From the NCBI GenBank assembly GCA_964481765.1, contig CAYZVJ010000083.1, forward strand, positions 1 to 15,043: a stretch of DNA of 15,043 nucleotides. Reading direction: 5' to 3'. The notes below the pieces were generated by a model. It searched no databases. It saw only the letters and a program-made list of their open reading frames with translations, and was not told the DNA's origin. The DNA comes from G020353115 sp964481765. GTDB taxonomy: Bacteria > Bacteroidota > Bacteroidia > Bacteroidales > VadinHA17. Position numbers and translations under genes: made by a program. Shown piece by piece: positions 6,683 to 14,028 of the stretch (positions are counted from its first letter, which is position 1; each line of letters begins with the position of its first letter).

Positions 6683-7291
6683 TTAGCTCATTCTTTTTCT
6701 GATCAGGGTGTTCCAGAGAATCCTCATATCCAGTGCAAAATTCCAGTGATCGAGGTATTCCAGGTTAATTTTCACTTTATCCGGAAAGATCACCTCATTA
6801 TTATATCGGTCAGGGTCATCAACTGATGAAAGGATCTCCTCCTCATTGATGTATTTGAGGGTTGCCGGACCGGTCATCCCCGGTTTCCACTTCAGGATAC
6901 TGGAATGGTCACCGGCCAGCTTCTCAGCCATACGCGGAACATAGGGCCTGGGACCAACAAAGCTCATATCTCCAATCAGGACATTCCATAATTCAGGAAG
7001 TTCATCCAGTTTCCATTTCCTCAAAAAAGTACCAACCGGTGTGATCCTGGGATCTCCCTTAACAGGAATTCCCTTCCTTTGGGTTTTATGGCGCATCGTT
7101 CTGAACTTGTAGATTTGAAATATTTTTCCATTTTTACCAACACGCTCCTGCTTGAAAATTATGGGACCTTCAGAGCTGATTTTTACCAGCAAGCCAATGA
7201 TTATCATCAGGGGTAAAAACAGTACCAAACTAATGGCAGAAAACAGTTTGTCAAATATTTCCTTCAACAGTTTATTCATCCATGGTAACAT
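6683..7291 (-). CDS. Initiating sugar-phosphate transferase (small monotopic PGT, PglC/WcaJ type)
   Basis: Members of this family transfer a sugar-1-phosphate from a UDP-sugar to undecaprenyl phosphate at the inner membrane, the first step of capsule, O-antigen or exopolysaccharide repeat synthesis. The 202-residue length marks the short form. Residues 11-37 are the hydrophobic re-entrant membrane segment. FKQERVGKNGKIFQIYKFRT (46-65) follows, and KLDELPELWNVLIGDMSFVG (94-113) contains the Asp-Glu catalytic pair at 96-97. The start may be the ATG at 7291 or an in-frame ATG at 7279 (MNKLLKEIF). It is the last gene of the minus-strand sugar cluster, after an 82-base gap containing a palindromic repeat. 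No glycosyltransferase or flippase gene is next to it. Confidence 0.9.
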   Translation of the reverse strand: MLPWMNKLLKEIFDKLFSAISLVLFLPLMIIIGLLVKISSEGPIIFKQERVGKNGKIFQIYKFRTMRHKTQRKGIPVKGDPRITPVGTFLRKWKLDELPELWNVLIGDMSFVGPRPYVPRMAEKLAGDHSSILKWKPGMTGPATLKYINEEEILSSVDDPDRYNNEVIFPDKVKINLEYLDHWNFALDMRILWNTLIRKRMS

Positions 7292-7323
7292 TATCCAGTT
7301 CGATCATCCGGTAACTCTTCACA

Positions 7324-7369
7324 ACTCCGAAGGAGTCTGCCATAATCATGGCTATGCCACCTTCGGGTG
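7324..7369. repeat. Triple-hairpin palindromic repeat, CCGAAGG core
   Basis: Three perfect hairpins stand in a row: ACTCC-GAA-GGAGT (7324-7336), GCCAT-AATC-ATGGC (7339-7352) and CACC-TTCG-GGTG (7358-7369). The two outer hairpins are roughly inverted copies of each other around the central one, making an imperfect 46-base palindrome. It lies between the epimerase stop and the sugar transferase start. The CCGAAGG then GCC/GGC order matches 3191-3214. It may stabilise or attenuate the polycistronic RNA. Confidence 0.6.
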
Positions 7370-7373
7370 AGTC

Positions 7374-8432
7374 CTATGGATTGTTATGATAATAATCGTT
7401 AAACCAGTATATGAACCGTTTTACACCGGTTCTGATATCTGTAGACGGCTGGTAATTCAAATCCCTTACCAGGTCTTTGGTGTCTGACCAGGTTTTTGGC
7501 ACATCGCCTGGCTGAATCGGCAACAGATTCATGATGGCTTTTTTGCCCAATTCCTTTTCGATAGCATCAATAAAATCCAACAGTTTTACCGGATTATTAT
7601 TTCCAATATTATATAATTTATAGGGTGCAACAGAGCTTGAGGGATCGGGATGTAAGCCATTCCAATCCTTATTTTCATCCGGAATACGAAAGATCACCCG
7701 GCATACTCCTTCGATAATATCATCGATATAGGTAAAATCCCGTTCCATGTTGCCATGGTTATACACCTCGATGGGTTCCTCTTCAAGAATAGCTTTTGTA
7801 AATTTATAGAGCGCCATATCCGGACGGCCATAGGGGCCGTAAACCGTAAAAAACCGAAGTCCTGTAACGGGCAAGCCATACAGGTAGCTGTAGGAATGAG
7901 CCATCAACTCATTGCTTTTTTTTGTCGCCGCATACAGGCTGATGGGATGATCAACACTGTCATGGACAGAAAAGGGCATGCTGGAGTTTAATCCATAGAC
8001 ACTTGAACTGCTTGCAAATACAAGGTGTTTCACGGGTAATGACCGGCATGCTTCCAGGATATTGATGAATCCTACGATATTGCTGTCAATATAGGTATGG
8101 GGATGAGTCAGGCTGTAGCGTACACCGGCCTGCGCTGCAAGATGACAAACCAGATCGGGTTTTTCCTCGTGAAAAAGCTGGTTGATCCCCTCCCGGTTCT
8201 CCAGGTCAAATTTATAGAATGAATATCCGGGGTATTTTTTACTGGCAATGCTTATTCCGGCTTTGATTCTATTCCTTTCAATGCCGGTCACTCCGAGTCT
8301 TGCATATTTCAATTCCGGATCATAGTAATTGTTTATATTATCAGTTCCGACAACCTGTTCCCCGTCATCCAGGAGTTTCTTGACAAGGTGAAATCCGATA
8401 AAACCTGCAGCTCCCGTGACCAGTATTTTCAT
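7374..8432 (-). CDS. NAD-dependent epimerase, UDP-glucuronate 4-epimerase-like
   Basis: This 352-residue short-chain dehydrogenase-type enzyme probably interconverts UDP-glucuronate and UDP-galacturonate. The Rossmann glycine motif TGAAGFIG is at 6-13, SSSSVYG at 141-147 supplies the active-site Ser/Thr region, and YAATK (167-171) gives the catalytic Tyr and Lys. The segment DNINNYYDPELKYARL (31-46) is characteristic of the UDP-GlcA 4-epimerase (CapI/LspL) branch rather than GalE. All catalytic residues are intact. It starts 27 bases after the UDP-GlcNAc 2-epimerase stop, in the same operon. Product specificity is inferred from resemblance only; another UDP-uronate or UDP-hexose epimerase is the main alternative. 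Confidence 0.88.
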   Translation of the reverse strand: MKILVTGAAGFIGFHLVKKLLDDGEQVVGTDNINNYYDPELKYARLGVTGIERNRIKAGISIASKKYPGYSFYKFDLENREGINQLFHEEKPDLVCHLAAQAGVRYSLTHPHTYIDSNIVGFINILEACRSLPVKHLVFASSSSVYGLNSSMPFSVHDSVDHPISLYAATKKSNELMAHSYSYLYGLPVTGLRFFTVYGPYGRPDMALYKFTKAILEEEPIEVYNHGNMERDFTYIDDIIEGVCRVIFRIPDENKDWNGLHPDPSSSVAPYKLYNIGNNNPVKLLDFIDAIEKELGKKAIMNLLPIQPGDVPKTWSDTKDLVRDLNYQPSTDIRTGVKRFIYWFNDYYHNNP

Positions 8433-8459
8433 ATTTCTTTACGTTATAAAAACAGCCTT

Positions 8460-9602
8460 TTAGTGAAAGGCGGATATCAATTGCCTGCAGATGAATGCTG
8501 CACTCTTTCCATCACCATAAAATTTGGGGAAAGAAAGATCACGAACACTCAAAAAATATTCATATGCATCAACTATCTTTCGGGAATCAGCATCAGCCAG
8601 AAGAGCTGTTTTATTGTTGACCAGCTCAACCCATTCTGTTTCCGGTCTGAGTACAATACAGGGTTTCTCAAAAAAATGTGCCTCTTTTTGAACTCCTCCA
8701 GAATCAGTTATGATCATCTTTGCATGTTTCTCAAGTGTAATCATCTCCAGGTAAGATACCGGTGGTATCAAAGATATGTTTTTTTTAACTTTTTCAAGAA
8801 ATAACCGGTTCATGCTCTTTTCCACAGCTTGCAATGTCCTGGGATGAATGGGCAGGATCACAGAAGTATGACCTTCCAGGGTTATCCTTACCAATCCCTC
8901 AAAAATGGAATAAAGCCGGTCACTGTTATCCGTATTGTGATCACGGTGGATGGTAGCAAGAATATACTCCCCCGGTTTGGTACTGAATTTCTCAAGTACC
9001 CCCTGCTGTCCCATAGTGCTTTTCCCAAAGTACAAACTGTTATCATACATGATATCACCACAATGAAAGATCGCGGGATTATCGGGTGAATAAGGAGGTG
9101 AGTTCCCGGCATGTAATCCTTCCCGTTCCAGGTTTGCCAATCCTGTTTCAGTGGGGGTAAAAAGCAGGGTTGATATGTGATCACAAACGATCCGGTTTAT
9201 CTCTTCCGGCATCTTCTTATTGAAAGAGCGTAATCCGGCCTCGATATGAACGACAGGGTATCCCAGTTTGACAGAAGCAAGAGACGAGGCAAGTGTCGAA
9301 TTGGTATCTCCATAAACGACAACGCAATGGGGTTTTTCAACATTCAGCACCGATTCCATTCCTGTTAACAGAGCGGCCGTCTGTTTCCCATGCGACCCGG
9401 AACCTACCTCCAGTTTATACTGCGGTTCAGGGAGCTGTAATTCATGAAAAAACAGAGTGGATAATTCACGGTCATAATGTTGGCCGGTATCAACAAGCAC
9501 TTCCTCAATTGCATCGGGAAAGTTCGTTCTGATTTGCCGGCTGAGCGCAGCAGCTTTAATGGTCTGCGGACGGGTACCTGCAATATGTAATGCCTTCACC
9601 AT
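8460..9602 (-). CDS. wecB: UDP-N-acetylglucosamine 2-epimerase (non-hydrolysing)
   Basis: The 380-residue enzyme fits the WecB/MnaA family, which interconverts UDP-GlcNAc and UDP-ManNAc for surface polysaccharides. The N-terminal motif is GTRPQTIKAAAL (9-20), of the GTRPQ type rather than the E. coli GTRPE type. Then come VDTGQHYD (37-44), YGDTNSTLA (97-105), HIEAGLRSF (119-127) and PEEINR (132-137). The C-terminal domain keeps the TDSGGVQKEA segment that binds the UDP diphosphate. It begins 54 bases after the rny stop on the same strand, with no clear terminator or promoter between them, so it may be read from the rny transcript. A uronate-type 2-epimerase specificity cannot be excluded. Confidence 0.9.
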   Translation of the reverse strand: MVKALHIAGTRPQTIKAAALSRQIRTNFPDAIEEVLVDTGQHYDRELSTLFFHELQLPEPQYKLEVGSGSHGKQTAALLTGMESVLNVEKPHCVVVYGDTNSTLASSLASVKLGYPVVHIEAGLRSFNKKMPEEINRIVCDHISTLLFTPTETGLANLEREGLHAGNSPPYSPDNPAIFHCGDIMYDNSLYFGKSTMGQQGVLEKFSTKPGEYILATIHRDHNTDNSDRLYSIFEGLVRITLEGHTSVILPIHPRTLQAVEKSMNRLFLEKVKKNISLIPPVSYLEMITLEKHAKMIITDSGGVQKEAHFFEKPCIVLRPETEWVELVNNKTALLADADSRKIVDAYEYFLSVRDLSFPKFYGDGKSAAFICRQLISAFH

Positions 9603-9656
9603 TTCCTGTTAAAGCTGATAAAAAGATTCTGATCGTTCCGATACAGGGCGTGTATA

Positions 9657-11225
9657 TTATTTAGCATAGCTTATTGCCCGGGTTTCACGAATCACGGTAA
9701 TTTTCACCTGTCCCGGGTAAGTCATCTCATCCTGGATCTTCTTTGCTATATCGTTGGAAAGGCTTTCGGCTTCTTTATCGGAAATCTTATCAGAACCGAC
9801 GATAACCCGCAATTCGCGTCCTGCCTGTATTGCATAAGTCTTCATCACCCCCGGATGGGAAAGTGCCAGAGCCTCCAGCTCCTTCAATCGTTTGATGTAG
9901 GATTCCACCACTTCTCTTCTGGCTCCGGGCCGGGCACCGGATATGGCATCACATACCTGTATAATAGGAGCAATCAATGTATTCATCTCAGTCTCATCGT
10001 GGTGCGCTCCAATGGCATTGCAAATTTCCGGCTTTTCCTTGAATTTTTCGGCTAACTTCATACCAAGAATAGCATGTGGCAATTCCGGTTCATCGTCCGG
10101 CACCTTCCCGATATCGTGTAATAACCCGGCACGTTTTGCAAGCTTTGTATTCAAACCCAACTCAGAGGCCATTATGGCAGAAAGGTTTGCCACTTCCCGG
10201 GAGTGCTGCAGGAGGTTTTGACCGAATGATGACCGGTATTTCATTTTCCCGATCAGGCGAATCAATTCCGGGTGTAAGCCATGGATACCCAGATCGATGG
10301 CTGTTCTTTTTCCCACCTCAATAATCTCTTCTTCAATTTGTTTTGTGGTTTTCTGGACAATCTCTTCAATGCGTGCAGGATGTATCCTTCCATCGGTCAC
10401 CAGCTGGTGAAGTGCCAATCGTGCAATTTCCCTGCGGACAGGATCAAAGGCAGACAGAATAATGGCTTCGGGGGTATCATCCACAATAATCTCCACACCG
10501 GTAGCTGCTTCCAGTGCCCTGATGTTTCTCCCTTCACGTCCAATAATCCGGCCTTTGATCTCATCGGTATCGATATTAAACACAGTCACTGAATTCTCAA
10601 TGGCATTTTCAGTTGCCACACGCTGGATGGTTTGAATGACGATTCGCTTTGCTTCTTTGTTTGAAGTCATTTTTGCCTCATCCATAATCTCATTGACGTA
10701 GGACATCGCCTCCGTTTTTGCTTCCTCTTTCAACGACTCGATCAATTGCTCTTTTGCCTCTTCAGCAGATAGCCCTGAGATTTCCTCCAGCTGATCAACC
10801 TGCTGTTTATGCATCTTTGACAATTCTTCATCCTTTTTTTCAACCAGAAGTATTTGCTGTTTAAGGTTTTCACGGATCGCTTCCACATCTTTTCTTTCCC
10901 GGTTTACCTCTTCAAAACGTTGGGATAACGACACTTCCTTCTGTTTAAACTTGCTCTCAGCAATAGCCAGCTTATTATTCTTCTCATTAATGATCTTTTC
11001 ATGATCCGCTTTCAACTGCAGGAATTTTTCCTTTGCCTGCAAGATCTTATCCTTTCTTATTACCTCTGCTTCCGTTTCTGCTTCCCTTATGATTGCCCTG
11101 TTTTTATTTCTCAATACAGTTTGCCAGAGTATGAATGACAACACACCACCAAGAACAAAAGCAACAGCAATCAATATCACTGTCAGCGTTATGGAGATGT
11201 CTCCCAAAATCATTGATAGTATCAT
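9657..11225 (-). CDS. rny: Ribonuclease Y
   Basis: RNase Y is a membrane-anchored endoribonuclease that starts mRNA decay. All parts are present in the 522-residue protein: an N-terminal membrane helix (about 10-34), a long charged coiled coil (about 38-190), a KH RNA-binding domain with GRIIGREGRNIR at 225-236, and an HD domain with His-Asp at 370-371 (GLLHDIGKV) plus GAHHDE near 406-411. The ATG at 11225 gives a short N-terminus before the helix; an in-frame ATG at 11213 is also possible. It lies 24 bases beyond the U-run of the 6S RNA, with no room for a normal promoter between them. Its RNA therefore probably starts within or before the 6S gene and reads through. Confidence 0.96.
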   Translation of the reverse strand: MILSMILGDISITLTVILIAVAFVLGGVLSFILWQTVLRNKNRAIIREAETEAEVIRKDKILQAKEKFLQLKADHEKIINEKNNKLAIAESKFKQKEVSLSQRFEEVNRERKDVEAIRENLKQQILLVEKKDEELSKMHKQQVDQLEEISGLSAEEAKEQLIESLKEEAKTEAMSYVNEIMDEAKMTSNKEAKRIVIQTIQRVATENAIENSVTVFNIDTDEIKGRIIGREGRNIRALEAATGVEIIVDDTPEAIILSAFDPVRREIARLALHQLVTDGRIHPARIEEIVQKTTKQIEEEIIEVGKRTAIDLGIHGLHPELIRLIGKMKYRSSFGQNLLQHSREVANLSAIMASELGLNTKLAKRAGLLHDIGKVPDDEPELPHAILGMKLAEKFKEKPEICNAIGAHHDETEMNTLIAPIIQVCDAISGARPGARREVVESYIKRLKELEALALSHPGVMKTYAIQAGRELRVIVGSDKISDKEAESLSNDIAKKIQDEMTYPGQVKITVIRETRAISYAK

Positions 11226-11249
11226 GGTATTTATATATTAGGGTTAGTG

Positions 11250-11445
11250 AAAAAAAAACCCGCAGTTGTTTCCCCAACTTTTATAAAACCCCAATTGACA
11301 TGGGTGGAGATGCCACCTGATTTCTGATTTCCAACGTCTTCGTAGGAAGAACCCCGAAGGGTTAAGGCCTGTCATAGACCAGATGCGCTTTTCTCCAATT
11401 TAGTAAATGTTGAGTTTCAAAAATGAATGAAGAAACAATGCGGGT
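11250..11445 (-). ncRNA. ssrS: 6S RNA (RNA polymerase-binding regulatory RNA)
   Basis: The zapA-rny gap encodes a rod-like RNA of about 190 nt on the minus strand. ACCCGCA-TTGTTTC (11445-11432) pairs with GAAACAA-C-TGCGGGT (11272-11258): 14 bp with one bulged C. The 3' arm is followed at once by a U9 run (11250-11258), an intrinsic-terminator end. Inside, CTCAAC pairs with GUUGGG (11413-11408 with 11278-11273). GGAGA can pair with UCUCC, leaving an unpaired internal region like the open-promoter-mimic bubble. The tip holds AACCC-UUCG-GGGUU (11363-11350) and a UCUUC-CUAC-GAAGA hairpin. Size, closed ends, central bubble and the place beside zapA all fit 6S RNA, which sequesters housekeeping RNA polymerase in stationary phase. 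No clean -7 box is seen upstream, so it may be processed from the zapA transcript. Confidence 0.75.
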
Positions 11446-11473
11446 AAAACTTTATTTATGTAAAAGAACGTTA

Positions 11474-11764
11474 TTACTCTCTTTTAATGTATTCGTCTAA
11501 TTCAGCATTTAATTCTTTTAATTCCTCGATGAGAGTTGAATCATTAAGTTGATTATCGCTATCTATAACTTTAATAACAAATTGTAAAGCAGCCATGGCT
11601 AAAAAATCCTGCACATCTTTATCGGTATATCTCTGCTTATATTGTAATACCTTTTCATTGATCATCCTGGCTGCTCTTCGAATCTTTTCCTCATCTCTTC
11701 TGTCAATCTTCAATGGATAATACCGGTCAGCAACATTAACCTTTATTGAAAGCTTTTCTTCCAT
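11474..11764 (-). CDS. zapA: Cell division protein ZapA
   Basis: The 96-residue protein matches ZapA. The N-terminal domain (KLSIKVNVADRYYPLKID, residues 4-21, then the EEKIRRAARMINEKV helix) is followed by DVQDFLAMAALQFVIKVI (50-67) and a C-terminal coiled coil ending near IKRE. ZapA dimers or tetramers bind and bundle FtsZ filaments at midcell. The gene starts 19 bases after the coiled-coil protein stop on the same strand, so the two are co-transcribed from the promoter at 12094-12123. The 6S RNA follows immediately downstream. Length and hydrophobic pattern are normal. Confidence 0.88.
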   Translation of the reverse strand: MEEKLSIKVNVADRYYPLKIDRRDEEKIRRAARMINEKVLQYKQRYTDKDVQDFLAMAALQFVIKVIDSDNQLNDSTLIEELKELNAELDEYIKRE

Positions 11765-11783
11765 TAGCTGATTTCCATATTAA

Positions 11784-12077
11784 CTACTTATTCAAAAGAG
11801 CAATACATTTGTCAATCTCCCGCACAATTTTATTCACTTTGATCTTGGCATCATGGACATTATCATCTTCTGCCACGATCGATTTTGCTATTTTTAGGTT
11901 TGTGTATCTTTTATTTAATTCTTCTAATTCAGTTTCTTTTTGTTTAATTTGATTGTTTAAGTCAGATATTTCTTGCTTTAAATTATCTTTTTCCTCACGA
12001 ACCTGATCCACAAACGAAATGATGATTTTGATTTTTTCTTTTAACTCATTTACTATTTCGTCTTGCTCATGATCCAT
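11784..12077 (-). CDS. Small coiled-coil protein encoded upstream of zapA
   Basis: I do not recognise a named family. The 97-residue protein is acidic and almost wholly helical. Residues 5-65 show heptad-like spacing (IVNELKEKIKIIISFVDQV, then LKQEISDLNNQIKQKETELE), a strong coiled coil. After a short break at 68-76 (VAEDDNVHDA) a second helix runs to the end (VREIDKCIALLNK). There is no signal peptide or membrane segment, so it is cytosolic. It is the first gene of the unit with zapA, 19 bases away. Small size, coiled coil and place suggest a ZapB-like partner that cross-links ZapA-FtsZ, but this is inference from context only. The ATG at 12077 lies just after a good promoter. Confidence 0.75.
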   Translation of the reverse strand: MDHEQDEIVNELKEKIKIIISFVDQVREEKDNLKQEISDLNNQIKQKETELEELNKRYTNLKIAKSIVAEDDNVHDAKIKVNKIVREIDKCIALLNK

Positions 12078-12093
12078 GGCAAAAGATTTAATA

Positions 12094-12123
12094 CAAAGTT
12101 AACATAGCTTTGATAATTTCAAA
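12094..12123 (-). promoter_or_regulatory. Bacteroidota-type promoter of the coiled-coil protein-zapA unit
   Basis: On the minus strand TAACTTTG (plus 12094-12101) is an exact TAnnTTTG -7 box and TTTG (plus 12120-12123) an exact -33 box, with an 18-base spacer. Initiation near 12090 leaves only about a dozen bases before the ATG at 12077. It is the best-formed promoter in the window. Confidence 0.75.
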
Positions 12124-12136
12124 AAATAAATCCCGA

Positions 12137-12167
12137 TTTTCCCGAACCGAATAAAATTATAGTTTTG
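12137..12167 (+). promoter_or_regulatory. Bacteroidota-type promoter of the M23 peptidase gene
   Basis: TAGTTTTG at 12160-12167 is an exact -7 box. TTTT at 12137-12140 is a partial -33 box with a 19-base spacer. It lies back to back with the zapA-unit promoter, with only 13 bases between the two -33 boxes. The leader to the ATG at 12199 is about 25 bases. Confidence 0.6.
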
Positions 12168-12198
12168 CATTTTATATACAAGTTTTACTCGGTCGAGG

Positions 12199-13959
12199 AT
12201 GAAAGGCTCTATCGTCTACATTCACCCAGCAGGTATTATTCGAACGTTATTTATTTCCCTGCTCTTGCTTTTTGCATACCCGGCAAAAGCACAAACAAAA
12301 CGTGAGATTGCATCGTTCGGATCGCCCGTTCAATTCCCAATTATACTATCCTCAAATTATGGTGAATTAAGAACCGACCATTTCCATTCCGGCATAGATA
12401 TCAAAACGGAGGGAGTTAGTGGGAAGAAGGTCGTTGCAGTGGAAACGGGTTATATTTCGCGAATCACTGTTTCACCCGGGGGCTTCGGAAAAGCACTTTA
12501 CCTCTCGCATCCAAACGGCTATAGTACAGTATATGGTCATCTCAGCAGTTTTACCGAAGAGGTGGAGGCATACGTCAGGGAACAGCAATACCAGGGAAAA
12601 ACCTTTCAAGTTAATCTTTTTCCAAAAAAGGGAGAATTCCTGTTTGATAAGGGAGAGGTTATTGGGTATTCAGGGAACACTGGAAGTTCACTCGGGCCCC
12701 ACCTGCATTTCGAAGTGAGAGACAGCAGAACAGAGAATCCCCTCAATCCACTACTGTTCAATTTTCATGTGGACGACACCATTCATCCTGTGTTTTACAG
12801 CATCTATCTTTACCCCCTGGCACTGAACAGTCATGTCGATTTTAAATGGGAGAAAAAGAGGATGGTTGTGGTCCATAATAACGGCGCTTTTTCGCTTGAG
12901 GAGGGAAACCCGGTAGCCGTAGGAGGCATGATAGGAATTGGAATTGAAGCCAGTGATTTCTTAAACGGGGCAAGAAACCGATGTGGCATTTATTCTATTG
13001 AAGTACTGCTCGATCAGGTTCCTTACTTTTACCAGGAACTGGATGAATTTTCATTTAATGAATCCAGGTATATCAACAGCCATATTGATTATGAAGAAAA
13101 GGTAGTAAACAACCGTAACATTCATCAAACCTTCGTTGCCCCCAATAACAACCTTTCCATTTATAAGTTGTTAAAGGATCGTGGAAGGTTGAGTTTTTTC
13201 GACAATGAAAACCACGAAATCACGCTCATCATAAAAGATGCATACCAGAATGAATCCCGGTTGGATTTTATTGTGGCCTCAAGGTGGAATCATGGACAAA
13301 AAATCGCCAGGCCCGAAAGAACCTATACCAGGATCATGCTCCCTGATGTACGCAACATCTACCAGCACTATGGTTTTGAAATAAATATCCCTGCCGGTGG
13401 ATTGTACGATACACTTTACTTCACCTATGCTAAATCGCCCGGGATACCGGGCAGCTATTCGGAGGTTCACCATGTCCATAATGAACTGATCCCGGTTCAT
13501 CGTTATTTTGACATGCGCATTGTCCCGGATAGTGTTCCCGCTGAAATTGAGGAGAAACTCCTCATTGCTTCATTGGATGAAAACAATGAAATTCATTCAT
13601 TGGGTGGTGAATATAAAAACGGAGCTGTTGAAGTCCGCACAAGAAATTTTGGTCGCTTCGTAGTGGTTGCCGATACAGTCCCGCCGGAGATTAATCCGAT
13701 AACACCTGTCGATAATAACAATTTTTCGGGGAAACAATATGTGCGGTTCAGGATCAGTGATGAGCTATCAGGGATCAGATCCTATAATGGCTTCATCGAC
13801 GACCAGTGGGTGCTTTTCGAATATGATCCGAAGAATGAATTATTGATCTATCGTTTCGACCGGGAAAGACTAACAAATAATAGGCATCATGAATTGGTAC
13901 TTACGATAATCGATAACAAGAAAAACATTTCGGTATATCAGGGAAGCTTCTTCTGGTAG
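12199..13959 (+). CDS. Secreted M23-family (LytM/peptidase M23) murein peptidase
   Basis: The 586-residue protein begins with a signal peptide (about 1-31: hydrophobic RTLFISLLLLFAYP, cleavage after AKA). The catalytic M23 domain comes directly after it. FHSGIDI supplies zinc ligands H63 and D67, VYGHL the active-site H114, and SSLGPHLHFEVRD H168 and zinc ligand H170. The whole set is present, so a metal-dependent peptidase of peptidoglycan cross-links is expected, active in the periplasm. About 400 residues of beta-rich sequence without recognised motifs follow (190-586). They may be substrate-binding or partner domains; no transmembrane segment is seen after the signal. The catalytic domain lies near the N-terminus instead of the more usual C-terminal place. 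It is divergent from the zapA unit. Confidence 0.92.
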   Translation: MKGSIVYIHPAGIIRTLFISLLLLFAYPAKAQTKREIASFGSPVQFPIILSSNYGELRTDHFHSGIDIKTEGVSGKKVVAVETGYISRITVSPGGFGKALYLSHPNGYSTVYGHLSSFTEEVEAYVREQQYQGKTFQVNLFPKKGEFLFDKGEVIGYSGNTGSSLGPHLHFEVRDSRTENPLNPLLFNFHVDDTIHPVFYSIYLYPLALNSHVDFKWEKKRMVVVHNNGAFSLEEGNPVAVGGMIGIGIEASDFLNGARNRCGIYSIEVLLDQVPYFYQELDEFSFNESRYINSHIDYEEKVVNNRNIHQTFVAPNNNLSIYKLLKDRGRLSFFDNENHEITLIIKDAYQNESRLDFIVASRWNHGQKIARPERTYTRIMLPDVRNIYQHYGFEINIPAGGLYDTLYFTYAKSPGIPGSYSEVHHVHNELIPVHRYFDMRIVPDSVPAEIEEKLLIASLDENNEIHSLGGEYKNGAVEVRTRNFGRFVVVADTVPPEINPITPVDNNNFSGKQYVRFRISDELSGIRSYNGFIDDQWVLFEYDPKNELLIYRFDRERLTNNRHHELVLTIIDNKKNISVYQGSFFW

Positions 13960-14028
13960 ATTTGTCCCTCTTCCTATCACTCTTCAGCCATCAGAATTTA
14001 TCGAAGTAAACCGGTTGCCAATTTATTT

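Noticed and set aside
9855..10592. Several plus-strand open frames of 66-103 codons opposite rny
   Set aside because: They are antisense to the conserved KH and HD domains, overlap one another and show no family motifs or promoters; they are shadows of rny codon use.
11135..11320. A 61-codon plus-strand open frame spanning the rny start and the 6S RNA
   Set aside because: It overlaps the structured RNA and the conserved rny membrane anchor and has no start signal or similarity.
11342..11367. The CCCCGAAGGG sequence as another copy of the CCGAAGG palindromic repeat
   Set aside because: It is the UUCG-capped apical hairpin of the 6S RNA and lacks the second GCC/GGC hairpin of the repeat.
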